From JBGAQP01 sp044220635 (GTDB lineage: Bacteria; Pseudomonadota; Gammaproteobacteria; Burkholderiales; Usitatibacteraceae), in the NCBI GenBank assembly GCA_044220635.1, contig JBGAQP010000008.1, positions 62,001 through 126,000 of the forward strand: a DNA stretch of 64,000 bases, in the 5' to 3' direction. The position numbers and the translations under genes were made by a program. Positions 1 to 7,892 of this stretch are shown here, piece by piece; position 1 is the stretch's first letter; every line of letters begins with the position of its first letter. The notes under the pieces were generated by a model that searched no databases, was not told the DNA's origin, and saw only the letters and a list, made by a program, of their open reading frames with translations.

Positions 1-563
1 CCCTCCTTGTGCGCTTCCTCGAGGAGCTTGAGCGCCTCCGGAAACTCGCCCGCGTCGTACTTGGCCAGGCCGTCGGCGAGCAGCTGCTCCGCCTTCGGGA
101 GGGGCACGAAAGGCTTGGGCTTCGCGGCCTCGCGTTCGGCGATGAGCTGGGTGCGCACGTCGCGGTAGACCGGGCCCCAGATCGGGTGCCCGTCCTCGGC
201 CGGCGTGAGGGTGAACTCGGCGTGGATCTCGAAGGCCTTGCGGAACTCCGCCCGGCACAGGGCCTCGCGGGCGCTCACGCAGTAGATGAAGGCGAGGTAC
301 TTGCGCGCGGTGGCCTGCTCGGGCTTCGAGAGCAGGCCGTGGTCGAGCGAGGCGGCGAGGCTCTTCATCGCGTTGTCGAAGTCGCCCGATTCGTAGAGCC
401 GGATGCCCTGCGCGAGCTCCGCGCGCGCGCGGGTGCGAAGCGTGTCCTCGGTCACCTGCGGGGCGACCGGCGCGGGCTTGCGGTCCAGGTCCAGCAGGGG
501 CGCGCAGGCCGAGGCGGCCAGCGCGGCCGCGAGGGCGAACGAGGCGCGCGCGGCGGCCGCCAT
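1..563 (-). CDS. TPR-like lipoprotein, probable TssQ-type T6SS accessory protein (3' end cut by window)
   Basis: The reading frame starts at ATG 563 and runs off the window start, so about 187 residues are visible. It opens with an Ala-rich signal peptide ending in a lipobox with the lipidation cysteine at residue 20. The rest is helical and TPR-like, with alternating small/large residue repeats such as RLYESGDFDNAMKSLAASL. A segment around residues 85-125 (FIYCVSAREALCRAEFRKAF, then TPAE..HPIWGPVY) resembles my memory of TssQ-family lipoproteins from betaproteobacterial type VI clusters. Its ATG overlaps the TGA of the upstream cyclase gene by one base, so the two are probably co-translated. 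The lipoprotein assignment is firm; the TssQ name is inference. Confidence 0.6.
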   Translation of the reverse strand, partial: MAAAARASFALAAALAASACAPLLDLDRKPAPVAPQVTEDTLRTRARAELAQGIRLYESGDFDNAMKSLAASLDHGLLSKPEQATARKYLAFIYCVSAREALCRAEFRKAFEIHAEFTLTPAEDGHPIWGPVYRDVRTQLIAEREAAKPKPFVPLPKAEQLLADGLAKYDAGEFPEALKLLEEAHKE

Positions 564-1813
564 CACTGGAACTTGTGGCGCACGGTGACTTCGTCGCGCG
601 CCTTCAGCTCGAGGTTCTCGACGTGCACCGGGAGGGTCGTGTTGCGGACCTCGATCCGGTACTTGCCCGGATCGAGCTTGAGCGACTTCATGGGCGGGAC
701 CACGCCGCGCGACTTGCCGTTCACGAAGACCTCGCCCCAGGGCTGGATCGCGAAGACGAGCGTGGCGGGTGGCAGGCCGGAGGCGGCCGCCTTCCCGGGC
801 TCCGCCTTGGGCGCGGCGGCCTTGGCCGGGTCCGCCTTGCCCGGGTCCGGCTTCGCCGCATCGGGGGCTCCGGGGGCCGCGGGAATCGCGGCGGCGGGAG
901 GCGCGGGCTCGAGAACCTTGGACTCGGGCTTCGCCGCATCGGGCGCCTTCGCGGGCTCCGCGGGCGGTGGGGTCTCGGGCTTCGTCTCGGCAGCGGGGGC
1001 GGGAGCGACCGGGGCCGCGGCCACGACCTCGGGCGTCGAGGGCTTCTTGGTGGCGACCAGGATGCCCAGCACCACGACGATCGCGGCGAGGCCCGTGGCG
1101 AGCATCGTGAGCTTCTTCTTGTCCTGCACGAACGACGGGATCGTCAGCGTCACGGTCGACGATCCCGGGGCGGGGGCGATCGGGGGCTTGCGCGGGTTGG
1201 GCGTGGTCGACGAGGCGCGATCCTTCATCCCCGCCTTCGCCTTCTGCAGGGCCCCCTCGTGGTGGCCGACCACGTAGATCTCGTGCTCGCGCACATGCTT
1301 GTCGGTGCGCGAGCCCTCGTAATGGAAGAGCTTCGCGTATTCGCTCGCGAGGTTCGAGACGACGTCGTAGTAGGAGCGCGAGACCACGATCTGCCCGGGC
1401 CGCGCGAAGCTCATGATGCGCTGGGCGACGTTGATGCCGTCGCCGATGATGTTCGGGTGCCCGTTGATGTCCTTCACGAGCTTCACGGGCCCGAGGTTGA
1501 TGCCCATCCTCACCGCGTCCTCGCCGGAAGACTCCACCATCGTGGCGGTCATCCCCTCTCGGAACATCGCCTCCCGCAGGCTCAGCGTGACGAAGAGCGC
1601 GTCCTCCGGGTCGCCCAGGAAGCTGATCGCCGCGCCGTCCCCGGTGTCGAGGATGATGCGGTCGTTCACCGGGATGTCCTTGATCGCCTCGGACAGGTTG
1701 TTCGTGAGGCTGGTCTTGAGGCGGATCTGCTCCGTGACGGGCTTCTTGGAATACCCGACCAGGTCGATGAACACGACGCTGCAAATGAACGTGCGGTTGG
1801 CCTGATCGAGCAT
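563..1813 (-). CDS. Membrane-anchored class III adenylate/guanylate cyclase with PEGA domain
   Basis: This 416-residue protein has an N-terminal class III nucleotidyl cyclase domain (about residues 8-200). Metal-binding aspartates are visible in FIDLVGYS (D17) and in LDTGDG (D59). An Ala/Pro/Lys-rich region follows, with one transmembrane helix at about 234-257 and a long low-complexity Ala/Pro/Glu linker. The C-terminal PEGA-type beta domain contains VFVNGKSRGVVPPMK, KLDPGKYRIEVRN. The layout implies a cytoplasmic catalytic head and a periplasmic PEGA module. It would make cAMP or cGMP; which one cannot be told from the sequence. It sits directly upstream of the TssQ-like lipoprotein gene with a 1-nt overlap, which suggests a link to type VI secretion or another envelope machine. 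Confidence 0.85.
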   Translation of the reverse strand: MLDQANRTFICSVVFIDLVGYSKKPVTEQIRLKTSLTNNLSEAIKDIPVNDRIILDTGDGAAISFLGDPEDALFVTLSLREAMFREGMTATMVESSGEDAVRMGINLGPVKLVKDINGHPNIIGDGINVAQRIMSFARPGQIVVSRSYYDVVSNLASEYAKLFHYEGSRTDKHVREHEIYVVGHHEGALQKAKAGMKDRASSTTPNPRKPPIAPAPGSSTVTLTIPSFVQDKKKLTMLATGLAAIVVVLGILVATKKPSTPEVVAAAPVAPAPAAETKPETPPPAEPAKAPDAAKPESKVLEPAPPAAAIPAAPGAPDAAKPDPGKADPAKAAAPKAEPGKAAASGLPPATLVFAIQPWGEVFVNGKSRGVVPPMKSLKLDPGKYRIEVRNTTLPVHVENLELKARDEVTVRHKFQ

Positions 1814-1941
1814 CGTGCGACCTAGGATTGTCGGCAGGGAGCCGGCTTTCGATTTAGTTGTGGTAATGCAGGCACTTACAAGACGAATTTCGGGCGATTC
1901 CTAGTTTAGCCGATTCCACGCCAGAACGCCTGTTAACGGCG

Positions 1942-2706
1942 TCACAGCTCGAGGCTTCGCCCCGAGAGCGCCCGGCCGTCGGGGCCGAGCAGGTAGAGGA
2001 AGGTCCGGGCGGCGGCCTCGGGCCCGGGCAGCCGCGAGCGGTCCTCGCCCGGGTGGCTGCGCGCGCGCATCGGGGTCGCCATCGGACCGGGGACGACGAC
2101 GTTGAAGCGCGGCGTGCCCTGGCGCTCGAACTCGTCGGCCCAGATCGCCGCGAGGACGGAAAGCCCCGACTTGGCGACCGCGAACCCCCCCCAGTAGGCC
2201 GCCGGATGGGCGCCGTGGGTTTCCCCGGCGAAGACGACCGAGGCCTCGGGGGCGGCAGTGAGCAGCGGCAGACAGGCCCGCGTGAGGGCGAAGGGCGCGG
2301 CGAGGTTCACTCGCAGCAGGTCGAGCCACTGCTCGAGGCTCTGCCCCGAGAGCGGCCCCAGGGGGACGAAGTGGCTCGCGCAGTGGGCGATGCCGTCGAG
2401 GCGCCCGAGGTCGCGCCGCAGGACCTGGGCGAGGGCCTCGAACTCGGCGCTCCCCGCGGCGGAGAGATCCAGCGGGACGAGCGCGGGCTCGGCGCCGCCC
2501 GCGGCGACGATCGCATCGTAGACGGCCTCGAGCTTCGCCGCGGTGCGCCCGAGCAGGGCCACGGTCGCCCCGTGGGCTGCGCAGTCGAGCGCCACCGCGC
2601 GGCCCAGGCCCTGGGCCGCGCCGGTGACGAGGACCACGCGCCCGGCGAGAAGCTGCGGGGAAGGCTGGTAGTCGCGGGGGATCGGCGCGGGGGAGCGGGC
2701 GTTCAT
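1942..2706 (-). CDS. Short-chain dehydrogenase/reductase-fold protein, last gene of the hpnCDE operon
   Basis: A Rossmann-fold SDR of 254 residues. The nucleotide-binding motif TGAAQGLGR lies at about residues 28-36, and a ...NLAAPFALTRACLP helix matches the family. It resembles YciK-type SDRs in length and in the AYWGG segment. The active-site Tyr-x3-Lys position reads F175-AVA-K179, and the usual catalytic serine stretch reads VVFAGE. Both acid-base residues therefore look replaced. ATG 2706 overlaps the hpnE stop by four bases (ATGA), which indicates translational coupling. The open frame extends further upstream, but that part is a shadow of hpnE. The substrate is unknown, and catalysis may be impaired or atypical. 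Confidence 0.8.
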   Translation of the reverse strand: MNARSPAPIPRDYQPSPQLLAGRVVLVTGAAQGLGRAVALDCAAHGATVALLGRTAAKLEAVYDAIVAAGGAEPALVPLDLSAAGSAEFEALAQVLRRDLGRLDGIAHCASHFVPLGPLSGQSLEQWLDLLRVNLAAPFALTRACLPLLTAAPEASVVFAGETHGAHPAAYWGGFAVAKSGLSVLAAIWADEFERQGTPRFNVVVPGPMATPMRARSHPGEDRSRLPGPEAAARTFLYLLGPDGRALSGRSLEL

Positions 2707-4013
2707 CGGGTTACCAGATAGTGGATGGATTCGCGCGCCGCCGCGAGGCCGCTGCGAACCGCGCCCTCGAGCGTGGCGGGATACTCGCCCGCTACGTAGT
2801 CGCCGGCGAGAACCAGGCCCGCCGCCGCGGTCTCCGTGGGGGGGCGGAAGACCCCGGGGATGCAGGCGAAGGTCGCGCGCTTCTCGGAGATCACCTTGGT
2901 CCACGCGGGCGCGGGCCGGGGGCCGAGCGCCTCGACGATCTCGCGGTGGACGATGGTGCCCAGGACGTCGTGGTCGAGCGCGAGTTGTGCGCCCGAGGCG
3001 GAGATCACCGCTGCCAGCAGTCCGCGAGAGCCCGAGATGGCCTCGCGGTCGAAGAGCCACTGGACCTGCCTGCCGCGCAGCCCGATCATCGGCCGCCTCG
3101 GGCGCGGCCCGGAGTCGTATTGCAGGTACACGGTGGTGATCGGCTCGTGCGCGAGGCCCTCGAGCCCGGCGCGCAGGTCCTCGAGGCCCGGGACGGCCGC
3201 GAGCAGCGCCGGCACCTGGAAGGGAGCGGCCGCGCAGACCACGGCGTCGAAGTCGCGCGCGCCGGCGGCCGTGCGCACCGACCACCCGGCGGCCTGGCGC
3301 GCGAGCGCGAGCACGCGGGCGCCGAGCCGGATCTCGGCGCCCCGCTGGACGAGCCAGGCAAGGGCGGCGTCGGGAAGGAAGGCGGAGAGGTCGACCGCGG
3401 GCAGGATCAGGTCCGAGTCCGCGCGCCGGCGGAAGAGCGCGTCGCGCAGGACATGGGCGAACACCTGCGCGTCGGCCGAAGCGGCCGGTGTGTTGAGCGC
3501 GGCCACGCACAGCGGCTCCCAGATCAGGGCGCGCACGCGCTCGGGCTGCCCGTGGCGCGCGAGGTGGTCGGCGACGGTGATGCCCGGCGGGACGCGGAAG
3601 CCCGCGGCGCGCAGGCGCCGGGCGAAACGGATCGCGGCGAGGCGTTCGGCGAGATCGAGCCCGCGCGCGAGCAGCAGGGCCGCGAGCAGGTGCCACGGCG
3701 CAGGCAGGTGCGGCGCCGAAAGCGAGAGCTCGGCGGGATACTCGAGCGAGAGCGGCAGCCGCAGGCAGGCGCTCCCGGAGACCCCGACCTCGCGCATCAG
3801 GGTGAGCGTCTCGGCGTAGGCGCCCAGCAGCAGGTGCTGCCCGTTGTCGAGCGCGGTCCCGCGGTACTCGACGCGGCGCGCACGGCCCCCCGCAGTCCGG
3901 TTCGCCTCGAACAGGGTCACGGGCCAGCCGGCGCGCACCAGCGCGACGGCGGCGGCGAGGCCCGCATATCCCGCGCCGACCACGGCGACCCGCTGGGGAC
4001 CGGCGCTCTTCAC
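2703..4013 (-). CDS. hpnE: Hydroxysqualene dehydroxylase HpnE
   Basis: FAD-dependent amine-oxidase-fold enzyme of 436 residues, which reduces hydroxysqualene to squalene in the three-step bacterial route. The dinucleotide-binding motif VVGAGYAGLAAAVAL is near the N-terminus, followed by FEANRTAGGRARR and an LDNGQHLLLGAY segment typical of HpnE. The C-terminal FAD motif is LVLAGDYVAGEYPATLEGAV. The chosen start is GTG 4013, which overlaps the hpnD stop as GTGA; the frame upstream of it has no family similarity. The length is normal for HpnE. It lies between hpnD and an SDR gene, all overlapping, so it is probably made from one transcript that starts upstream of hpnC. Confidence 0.92.
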   Translation of the reverse strand: MKSAGPQRVAVVGAGYAGLAAAVALVRAGWPVTLFEANRTAGGRARRVEYRGTALDNGQHLLLGAYAETLTLMREVGVSGSACLRLPLSLEYPAELSLSAPHLPAPWHLLAALLLARGLDLAERLAAIRFARRLRAAGFRVPPGITVADHLARHGQPERVRALIWEPLCVAALNTPAASADAQVFAHVLRDALFRRRADSDLILPAVDLSAFLPDAALAWLVQRGAEIRLGARVLALARQAAGWSVRTAAGARDFDAVVCAAAPFQVPALLAAVPGLEDLRAGLEGLAHEPITTVYLQYDSGPRPRRPMIGLRGRQVQWLFDREAISGSRGLLAAVISASGAQLALDHDVLGTIVHREIVEALGPRPAPAWTKVISEKRATFACIPGVFRPPTETAAAGLVLAGDYVAGEYPATLEGAVRSGLAAARESIHYLVTR

Positions 4014-4843
4014 GTGGCGACCCAGGTCTTCCACGCGATCCAGAGCTTGCGCAGCGGCGTGAGCGCGACGCGGTGCTCGAGCACGTCGAAGCCGTCGCGG
4101 CGGATCTCGGCGAGCAGGGCCCGGTAGATGGCCGCCATGATCAGGCCCGCGCGCTGGCTCGCGCGGTCCGCGGCGGGGAGTTTCGCCAGCGCGCTCTCGT
4201 AGTACGACTCGGCGCGCGCCGCCTGGAAGGCCATGAGGCGGCCGAACGCCTCGCCGGGCCGGCGCGCGAGGATGTCCTCGACCGAGAGGCCGAAGCGCGC
4301 GAGCTCGTCCGCGGGCAGGTACACCCGGCCGCGCCGCGCGTCCTCGCCCACGTCGCGGATGATGTTGGTGAGCTGGAAGGCGATGCCGAGCGACTCCGCG
4401 TAATCGAGCGTGGCGGCTTCGCGGTAGCCGAAGATCGATGCCGAGAGCTGGCCCACGACGCCGGCGACGCGATGGCAGTAGACGCCGAGCGAGGCGAAGT
4501 CGGCGTAGCGATGGTGGGTGAGGTCCATCTCCATGCCGTCGATGATCTCGTTCAGGCGCGCCTGGTCGAGCCCGAAGCCCGCGGCGAACGGCGCGAGGGC
4601 ACGCGTCACCGGATGCTGGGGATGGCCGGCGAAGAGGTTCGCGAGCTCCGTGCGCCACCACGCGAGCTTCGCGCGTGCCACGCCGGGGTCCGCCGCCTCG
4701 TCGGCGATGTCGTCGACCTCGCGGCAGAAGGCGTAGAGCGCCGTGATGGCGCGGCGCCTCTCCGGGGAGAGGAACAGGAAGCTGTAGTAGAAGCTCGAGC
4801 CGCTGCGGGCGGCCTTCTGCTGGCAGTATTCGTCGGGGGTCAT
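4010..4843 (-). CDS. hpnD: Presqualene diphosphate synthase HpnD
   Basis: Squalene/phytoene synthase family protein of 277 residues that would condense two farnesyl diphosphates to presqualene diphosphate. The first Asp-rich motif is FCREVDDIADE (about residues 40-50). The second is NIIRDVGEDARRGRVYLP, and both diphosphate/Mg-binding aspartate clusters are intact. ATG 4843 overlaps the hpnC stop by four bases. Distinguishing HpnD from HpnC relies on the conserved hpnC-hpnD-hpnE gene order and on the N-terminal sequence MTPDEYCQQKAARSGSSFYY, which is typical of HpnD. Confidence 0.93.
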   Translation of the reverse strand: MTPDEYCQQKAARSGSSFYYSFLFLSPERRRAITALYAFCREVDDIADEAADPGVARAKLAWWRTELANLFAGHPQHPVTRALAPFAAGFGLDQARLNEIIDGMEMDLTHHRYADFASLGVYCHRVAGVVGQLSASIFGYREAATLDYAESLGIAFQLTNIIRDVGEDARRGRVYLPADELARFGLSVEDILARRPGEAFGRLMAFQAARAESYYESALAKLPAADRASQRAGLIMAAIYRALLAEIRRDGFDVLEHRVALTPLRKLWIAWKTWVAT

Positions 4844-5658
4844 CGGAGGCCGCCGAGGGCGGCGCGCGCCACGATCCGGGCCCAGTCCCAGGGACGGAGC
4901 ACGGGGCGCGCGGCGAAGACGTCGCCCTTCACGGCCTCGATTTTATCGGCAATCGCCGCCCCGCCCGCGACGACCGCGCGGATCTCGAGGCCGAGCCGCC
5001 CCGGGAGCGCGCCCCCCAGGGGGGCCCCGGCGAGAAGCAGGTCGCGCGCGCGGGCGCACTCGAAGGCCATGAGCTCGCTCCAGCGCCGGTCCGCCCGCCC
5101 TTCGGCGATCTGGCGTTCCGACACGCCGAATCGCGCGAGGTCCTCCTGCGGGAGGTAGACGCGGCCCTTTGCCCAGTCGAGGGCCACGTCCTGCCAGAAA
5201 TTGACGAACTGCAGCGCCGAGCAGATGGCGTCGGACTGGCGCAGGCTCGCCGCGTCGGTGCGGCCGAAGAGGTGCAGCAGCAGGCGGCCGACGGGGTTCG
5301 CCGAGCGGCGGCTGTAGTCGAGCAGCTCCTCCCAGCTCGCGTAGCGCTTCTTCACGACGTCTTGGGAAAAGGCGTCGATGAGGTCGTCGAAGAGCGCCAC
5401 CGGAAGGCGGTGCTCGGCGATGACCGCGGCGATGCGCTCGAAGCGCGCGTCGCGGGGCGGTCGGCCGGCCTCGATGTCGTCGAGCGCCTCGCGGTAGGCC
5501 GCGAGCCCCGCGAGGCGCTCCGCGTCGCTCGCCGGGCCTTCGTCGGCGATGTCGTCCGCCCCTCGCGCGAACGCGTAGATGGCCTCGATCGGGGGGCGAA
5601 GGCCGCGGGGCAGCAGCACCGAGGCCACCGGGAAGTTCTCGTAATGGTCGACCGGCAA
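4840..5658 (-). CDS. hpnC: Hydroxysqualene synthase HpnC (TTG start)
   Basis: Squalene synthase-like protein of 272 residues, expected to convert presqualene diphosphate to hydroxysqualene. It begins with the family hallmark VDHYENFPVASVLLP and has the motifs ARGADDIADEG and NFWQDVALDWAKGRVYLP. The only start that keeps the conserved N-terminus is TTG at 5658, with weak ribosome-binding potential. It is the first gene of the overlapping hpnC-hpnD-hpnE-SDR operon. A TATAAT on the minus strand lies about 30 bases upstream. No squalene-hopene cyclase gene is in the window, so the end product (hopanoid or other) cannot be read here. Confidence 0.92.
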   Translation of the reverse strand: MPVDHYENFPVASVLLPRGLRPPIEAIYAFARGADDIADEGPASDAERLAGLAAYREALDDIEAGRPPRDARFERIAAVIAEHRLPVALFDDLIDAFSQDVVKKRYASWEELLDYSRRSANPVGRLLLHLFGRTDAASLRQSDAICSALQFVNFWQDVALDWAKGRVYLPQEDLARFGVSERQIAEGRADRRWSELMAFECARARDLLLAGAPLGGALPGRLGLEIRAVVAGGAAIADKIEAVKGDVFAARPVLRPWDWARIVARAALGGLR

Positions 5659-5686
5659 GGGAGCTCGAAGGGCTTGAATTTTTTGG

Positions 5687-5692
5687 ATTATA
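5687..5692 (-). promoter_or_regulatory. Candidate -10 box for hpnCDE
   Basis: Read on the minus strand this is TATAAT, about 30 bases upstream of the TTG start of hpnC. No good -35 box is visible at 17 bases. It faces away from the tRNA-Leu promoter some 50 bases to the right. Confidence 0.45.
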
Positions 5693-5742
5693 TCGGCGAT
5701 TCGGGGGTTCTCGCGCGCCCGGAGGCCCCCCCGGGATTGGGG

Positions 5743-5748
5743 TATAAT
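5743..5748 (+). promoter_or_regulatory. Candidate -10 box for tRNA-Leu
   Basis: A perfect TATAAT ends ten bases before the first base of the tRNA, so transcription would begin just upstream of the mature 5' end. The -35 region is GC-rich and unconvincing. Confidence 0.5.
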
Positions 5749-5757
5749 TCCGCGACC

Positions 5758-5842
5758 GCGAAAGTGGCGGAATTGGTAGACGCACTGGATTTAGGTTCCA
5801 GCGCCGAAAGGCATGGGGGTTCGAGTCCCTCCTTTCGCACCA
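5758..5842 (+). tRNA. tRNA-Leu (anticodon UAG)
   Basis: An 85-nt class II tRNA. The acceptor stem GCGAAAG pairs with CTTTCGC, followed by an encoded ACCA tail. The anticodon stem CTGGA/TCCAG encloses a loop containing TAG. The long variable arm and the GGTTCGAGTCC T-arm fit leucine. It lies 70 bases upstream of tig, an arrangement common in betaproteobacteria. Confidence 0.97.
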
Positions 5843-5912
5843 GGTCGCTCCCCCGGGCTCGATCCCGTCGCCCCTCGCGCGTTGCCTCAGGGACCCTCAC
5901 AAGGAAAAGACG

Positions 5913-7223
5913 ATGCAGCAGGCAGTCCAGAACACCCCGAGCCCGCTCGAGCGCCACCTCACGGTCTCGGTGCCCGTGGCCCACATCGAGGCCGAGATCG
6001 CCACGCGGCTGAAGAAGCTCGCCCGCACGGTGAAGATGCAGGGCTTCCGCCCCGGCAAGGTCCCGCTGAAGATGGTCGAGCACCACTACGGGTTCCAGGT
6101 CCGCCAGGAGGTCGTGAGCGACTCGGTGCAGCGCTCCTTCGCGGAAGCCGTGAAGGACCGCAATTTCCGCGTGGCGGGCTACCCCCGCTTCCAGCCCGTG
6201 CAGGCGGCCGAGGGCGCCTCGAGCGTGGAGTTCACCGCGACGTTCGAGGTCTACCCCGAGGTCGTCGTGGGAGACCTCGCCGGTCGCAAGGTCGCGCGCC
6301 CCGTGACCACGGTGGGCGAGAACGACGTCGAGCGCACCCTCGAGACGCTCAGGCGCCAGCGCGCGACCTACGAGCGGGTCGAGCGGGCGGCCGCCGATGG
6401 CGACCTCGTGAACGTCGATTTCGAGGGGCTCATCGACGGCGCCCCCTTCGAGGGCAACAAGGCGTCCAATTTCACCGTGGTCCTGGGCGAAGCGCGCATG
6501 CTCCCCGCCTTCGAGGCGGCGATCGTCGGCATGAAGGCGGGCGAGACGAAGACCTTCGCGCTCACCTTTCCGGCGGACTACGCCGAGGCGGTGCGCGGCA
6601 AGACGGCGGAGTTCACGCTCACGGTCAACCAGGTCGCCGAGGCGAAGCTGCCCGCGCTCGACGCGGGATTCGCGCGCGCGCTCGGCGTCGAGGACGGCGA
6701 TGTCGGGCGCATGAAGAGCGAGGTGCGCGAGAACGTCGAGAAGGAAGTGGCGCGCCGCATCAAGGGCCGGGTCAAGGACCAGGTGATGGACGCCCTGCTT
6801 GCGGCGGCCCGCTTCGAGGTGCCGCGCGCGCTCCTCGAGGCCGAGGTGGGCCGGATGCAGGCGGCCGCCCTCGAGGACCTCAAGGCGCGCGGCATGACCA
6901 CGAAGGACCTCGCGCTGCCGGCCGAGATCTTCGCCGAGCGCGCCGGGCGGCGCGTGAAGCTGGGGCTGCTCGTCGCCGAGCTCGTGCGCGTCCACGACCT
7001 GCACGCGAAGCCCGAGCAGGTGCGCAAGGCGATCGAGAGCCACGCCGACAGCTTCGAGCAGCCCGAGCAGCTGGTGCGCTGGTACTACGGCGACCCGGCG
7101 CGGCTCGCCGAGGTGGAGGCGCTCGTCCTCGAGGACAACGTCGTAGAATGGGCTCTCGGGAAGATGCAGGTCGCCGACGAGCCGACCGCGTTCGAGGACC
7201 TGATGGGCACGAGGAAGGCCTGA
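5913..7223 (+). CDS. tig: Trigger factor, ribosome-associated chaperone and prolyl isomerase
   Basis: A 436-residue trigger factor. The N-terminal ribosome-binding domain carries the signature GFRPGKVP at about residues 46-53. An FKBP-like isomerase domain follows (GDLVNVDFEGLIDGAPFEG, about residues 160-245), and the rest is the helical chaperone arm. ATG 5913 is preceded by AAGGA at a good distance. It heads the tig-clpP-clpX-lon block; clpP begins two bases after its stop, so both are likely on one transcript. It acts at the ribosome exit tunnel on nascent chains. Confidence 0.97.
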   Translation: MQQAVQNTPSPLERHLTVSVPVAHIEAEIATRLKKLARTVKMQGFRPGKVPLKMVEHHYGFQVRQEVVSDSVQRSFAEAVKDRNFRVAGYPRFQPVQAAEGASSVEFTATFEVYPEVVVGDLAGRKVARPVTTVGENDVERTLETLRRQRATYERVERAAADGDLVNVDFEGLIDGAPFEGNKASNFTVVLGEARMLPAFEAAIVGMKAGETKTFALTFPADYAEAVRGKTAEFTLTVNQVAEAKLPALDAGFARALGVEDGDVGRMKSEVRENVEKEVARRIKGRVKDQVMDALLAAARFEVPRALLEAEVGRMQAAALEDLKARGMTTKDLALPAEIFAERAGRRVKLGLLVAELVRVHDLHAKPEQVRKAIESHADSFEQPEQLVRWYYGDPARLAEVEALVLEDNVVEWALGKMQVADEPTAFEDLMGTRKA

Positions 7224-7225
7224 CC

Positions 7226-7870
7226 ATGAGCACGAAGAGCGACGCAACCGCGGGATACCGGGAGCCGACCGGCCTGGGGCTCATCCCCATGGTCATCGAG
7301 CAGTCGGGGCGCGGCGAGCGCGCCTACGACATCTACTCGCGCCTGCTGAAGGAGCGGGTGATCTTCCTCGTGGGCCCGATCAACGACGCGATGGCGAACC
7401 TCATCGTCGCGCAGCTGCTCTTCCTCGAGAGCGAGAACCCCGACAAGGACATCAACCTGTACATCAACTCGCCGGGCGGCAGCGTCTCCGCGGGGATGGC
7501 GGTGTACGACACGATGCAGTTCATCAAGCCCGACGTCTCGACGCTCTGCACGGGGCTCGCCGCGAGCATGGGCGCGTTCCTGCTCGCCGCGGGCGCCAAG
7601 GGCAAGCGTTTCTGCCTGCCCAACTCGCGCGTGATGATCCACCAGCCCTCGGGAGGCTTCTCGGGGCAGGCCTCCGACATCGAGATCCACGCGAAGGAGG
7701 TCCTCTACCTCAAGCGGCGCCTGAACGAGATGATGGCGCTGCACACCGGCCAGCCGATCGAGGTGATCGACCGCGACACGGACCGCGACAATTTCATGGG
7801 CGCGGAAGAAGCGGTAAAGTATGGACTGATCGACAAGGTGCTCAGGAACCGCACGGAAGCGGCCGCCTGA
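7226..7870 (+). CDS. clpP: ATP-dependent Clp protease proteolytic subunit
   Basis: ClpP serine peptidase of 214 residues. The catalytic triad is S114 (GLAASMGAF), H139 (MIHQPSGG) and D188 (DTDRDNF), with the same spacing as in E. coli. The GGSVSAGMAVYDTM loop is intact. An N-terminal propeptide of about 17 residues is likely. ATG 7226 starts two bases after the tig stop. It forms the double-heptamer chamber that works with ClpX, encoded immediately downstream, and with ClpA encoded elsewhere. Confidence 0.97.
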   Translation: MSTKSDATAGYREPTGLGLIPMVIEQSGRGERAYDIYSRLLKERVIFLVGPINDAMANLIVAQLLFLESENPDKDINLYINSPGGSVSAGMAVYDTMQFIKPDVSTLCTGLAASMGAFLLAAGAKGKRFCLPNSRVMIHQPSGGFSGQASDIEIHAKEVLYLKRRLNEMMALHTGQPIEVIDRDTDRDNFMGAEEAVKYGLIDKVLRNRTEAAA

Positions 7871-7892
7871 ATCCGGGGAGCCGAAGGCACAC

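Noticed and set aside
1942..3696. A single 584-codon frame that would fuse the SDR to upstream sequence
   Set aside because: The upstream part is a shadow of hpnE in another frame. The SDR N-terminus begins at ATG 2706 next to an ATGA overlap.
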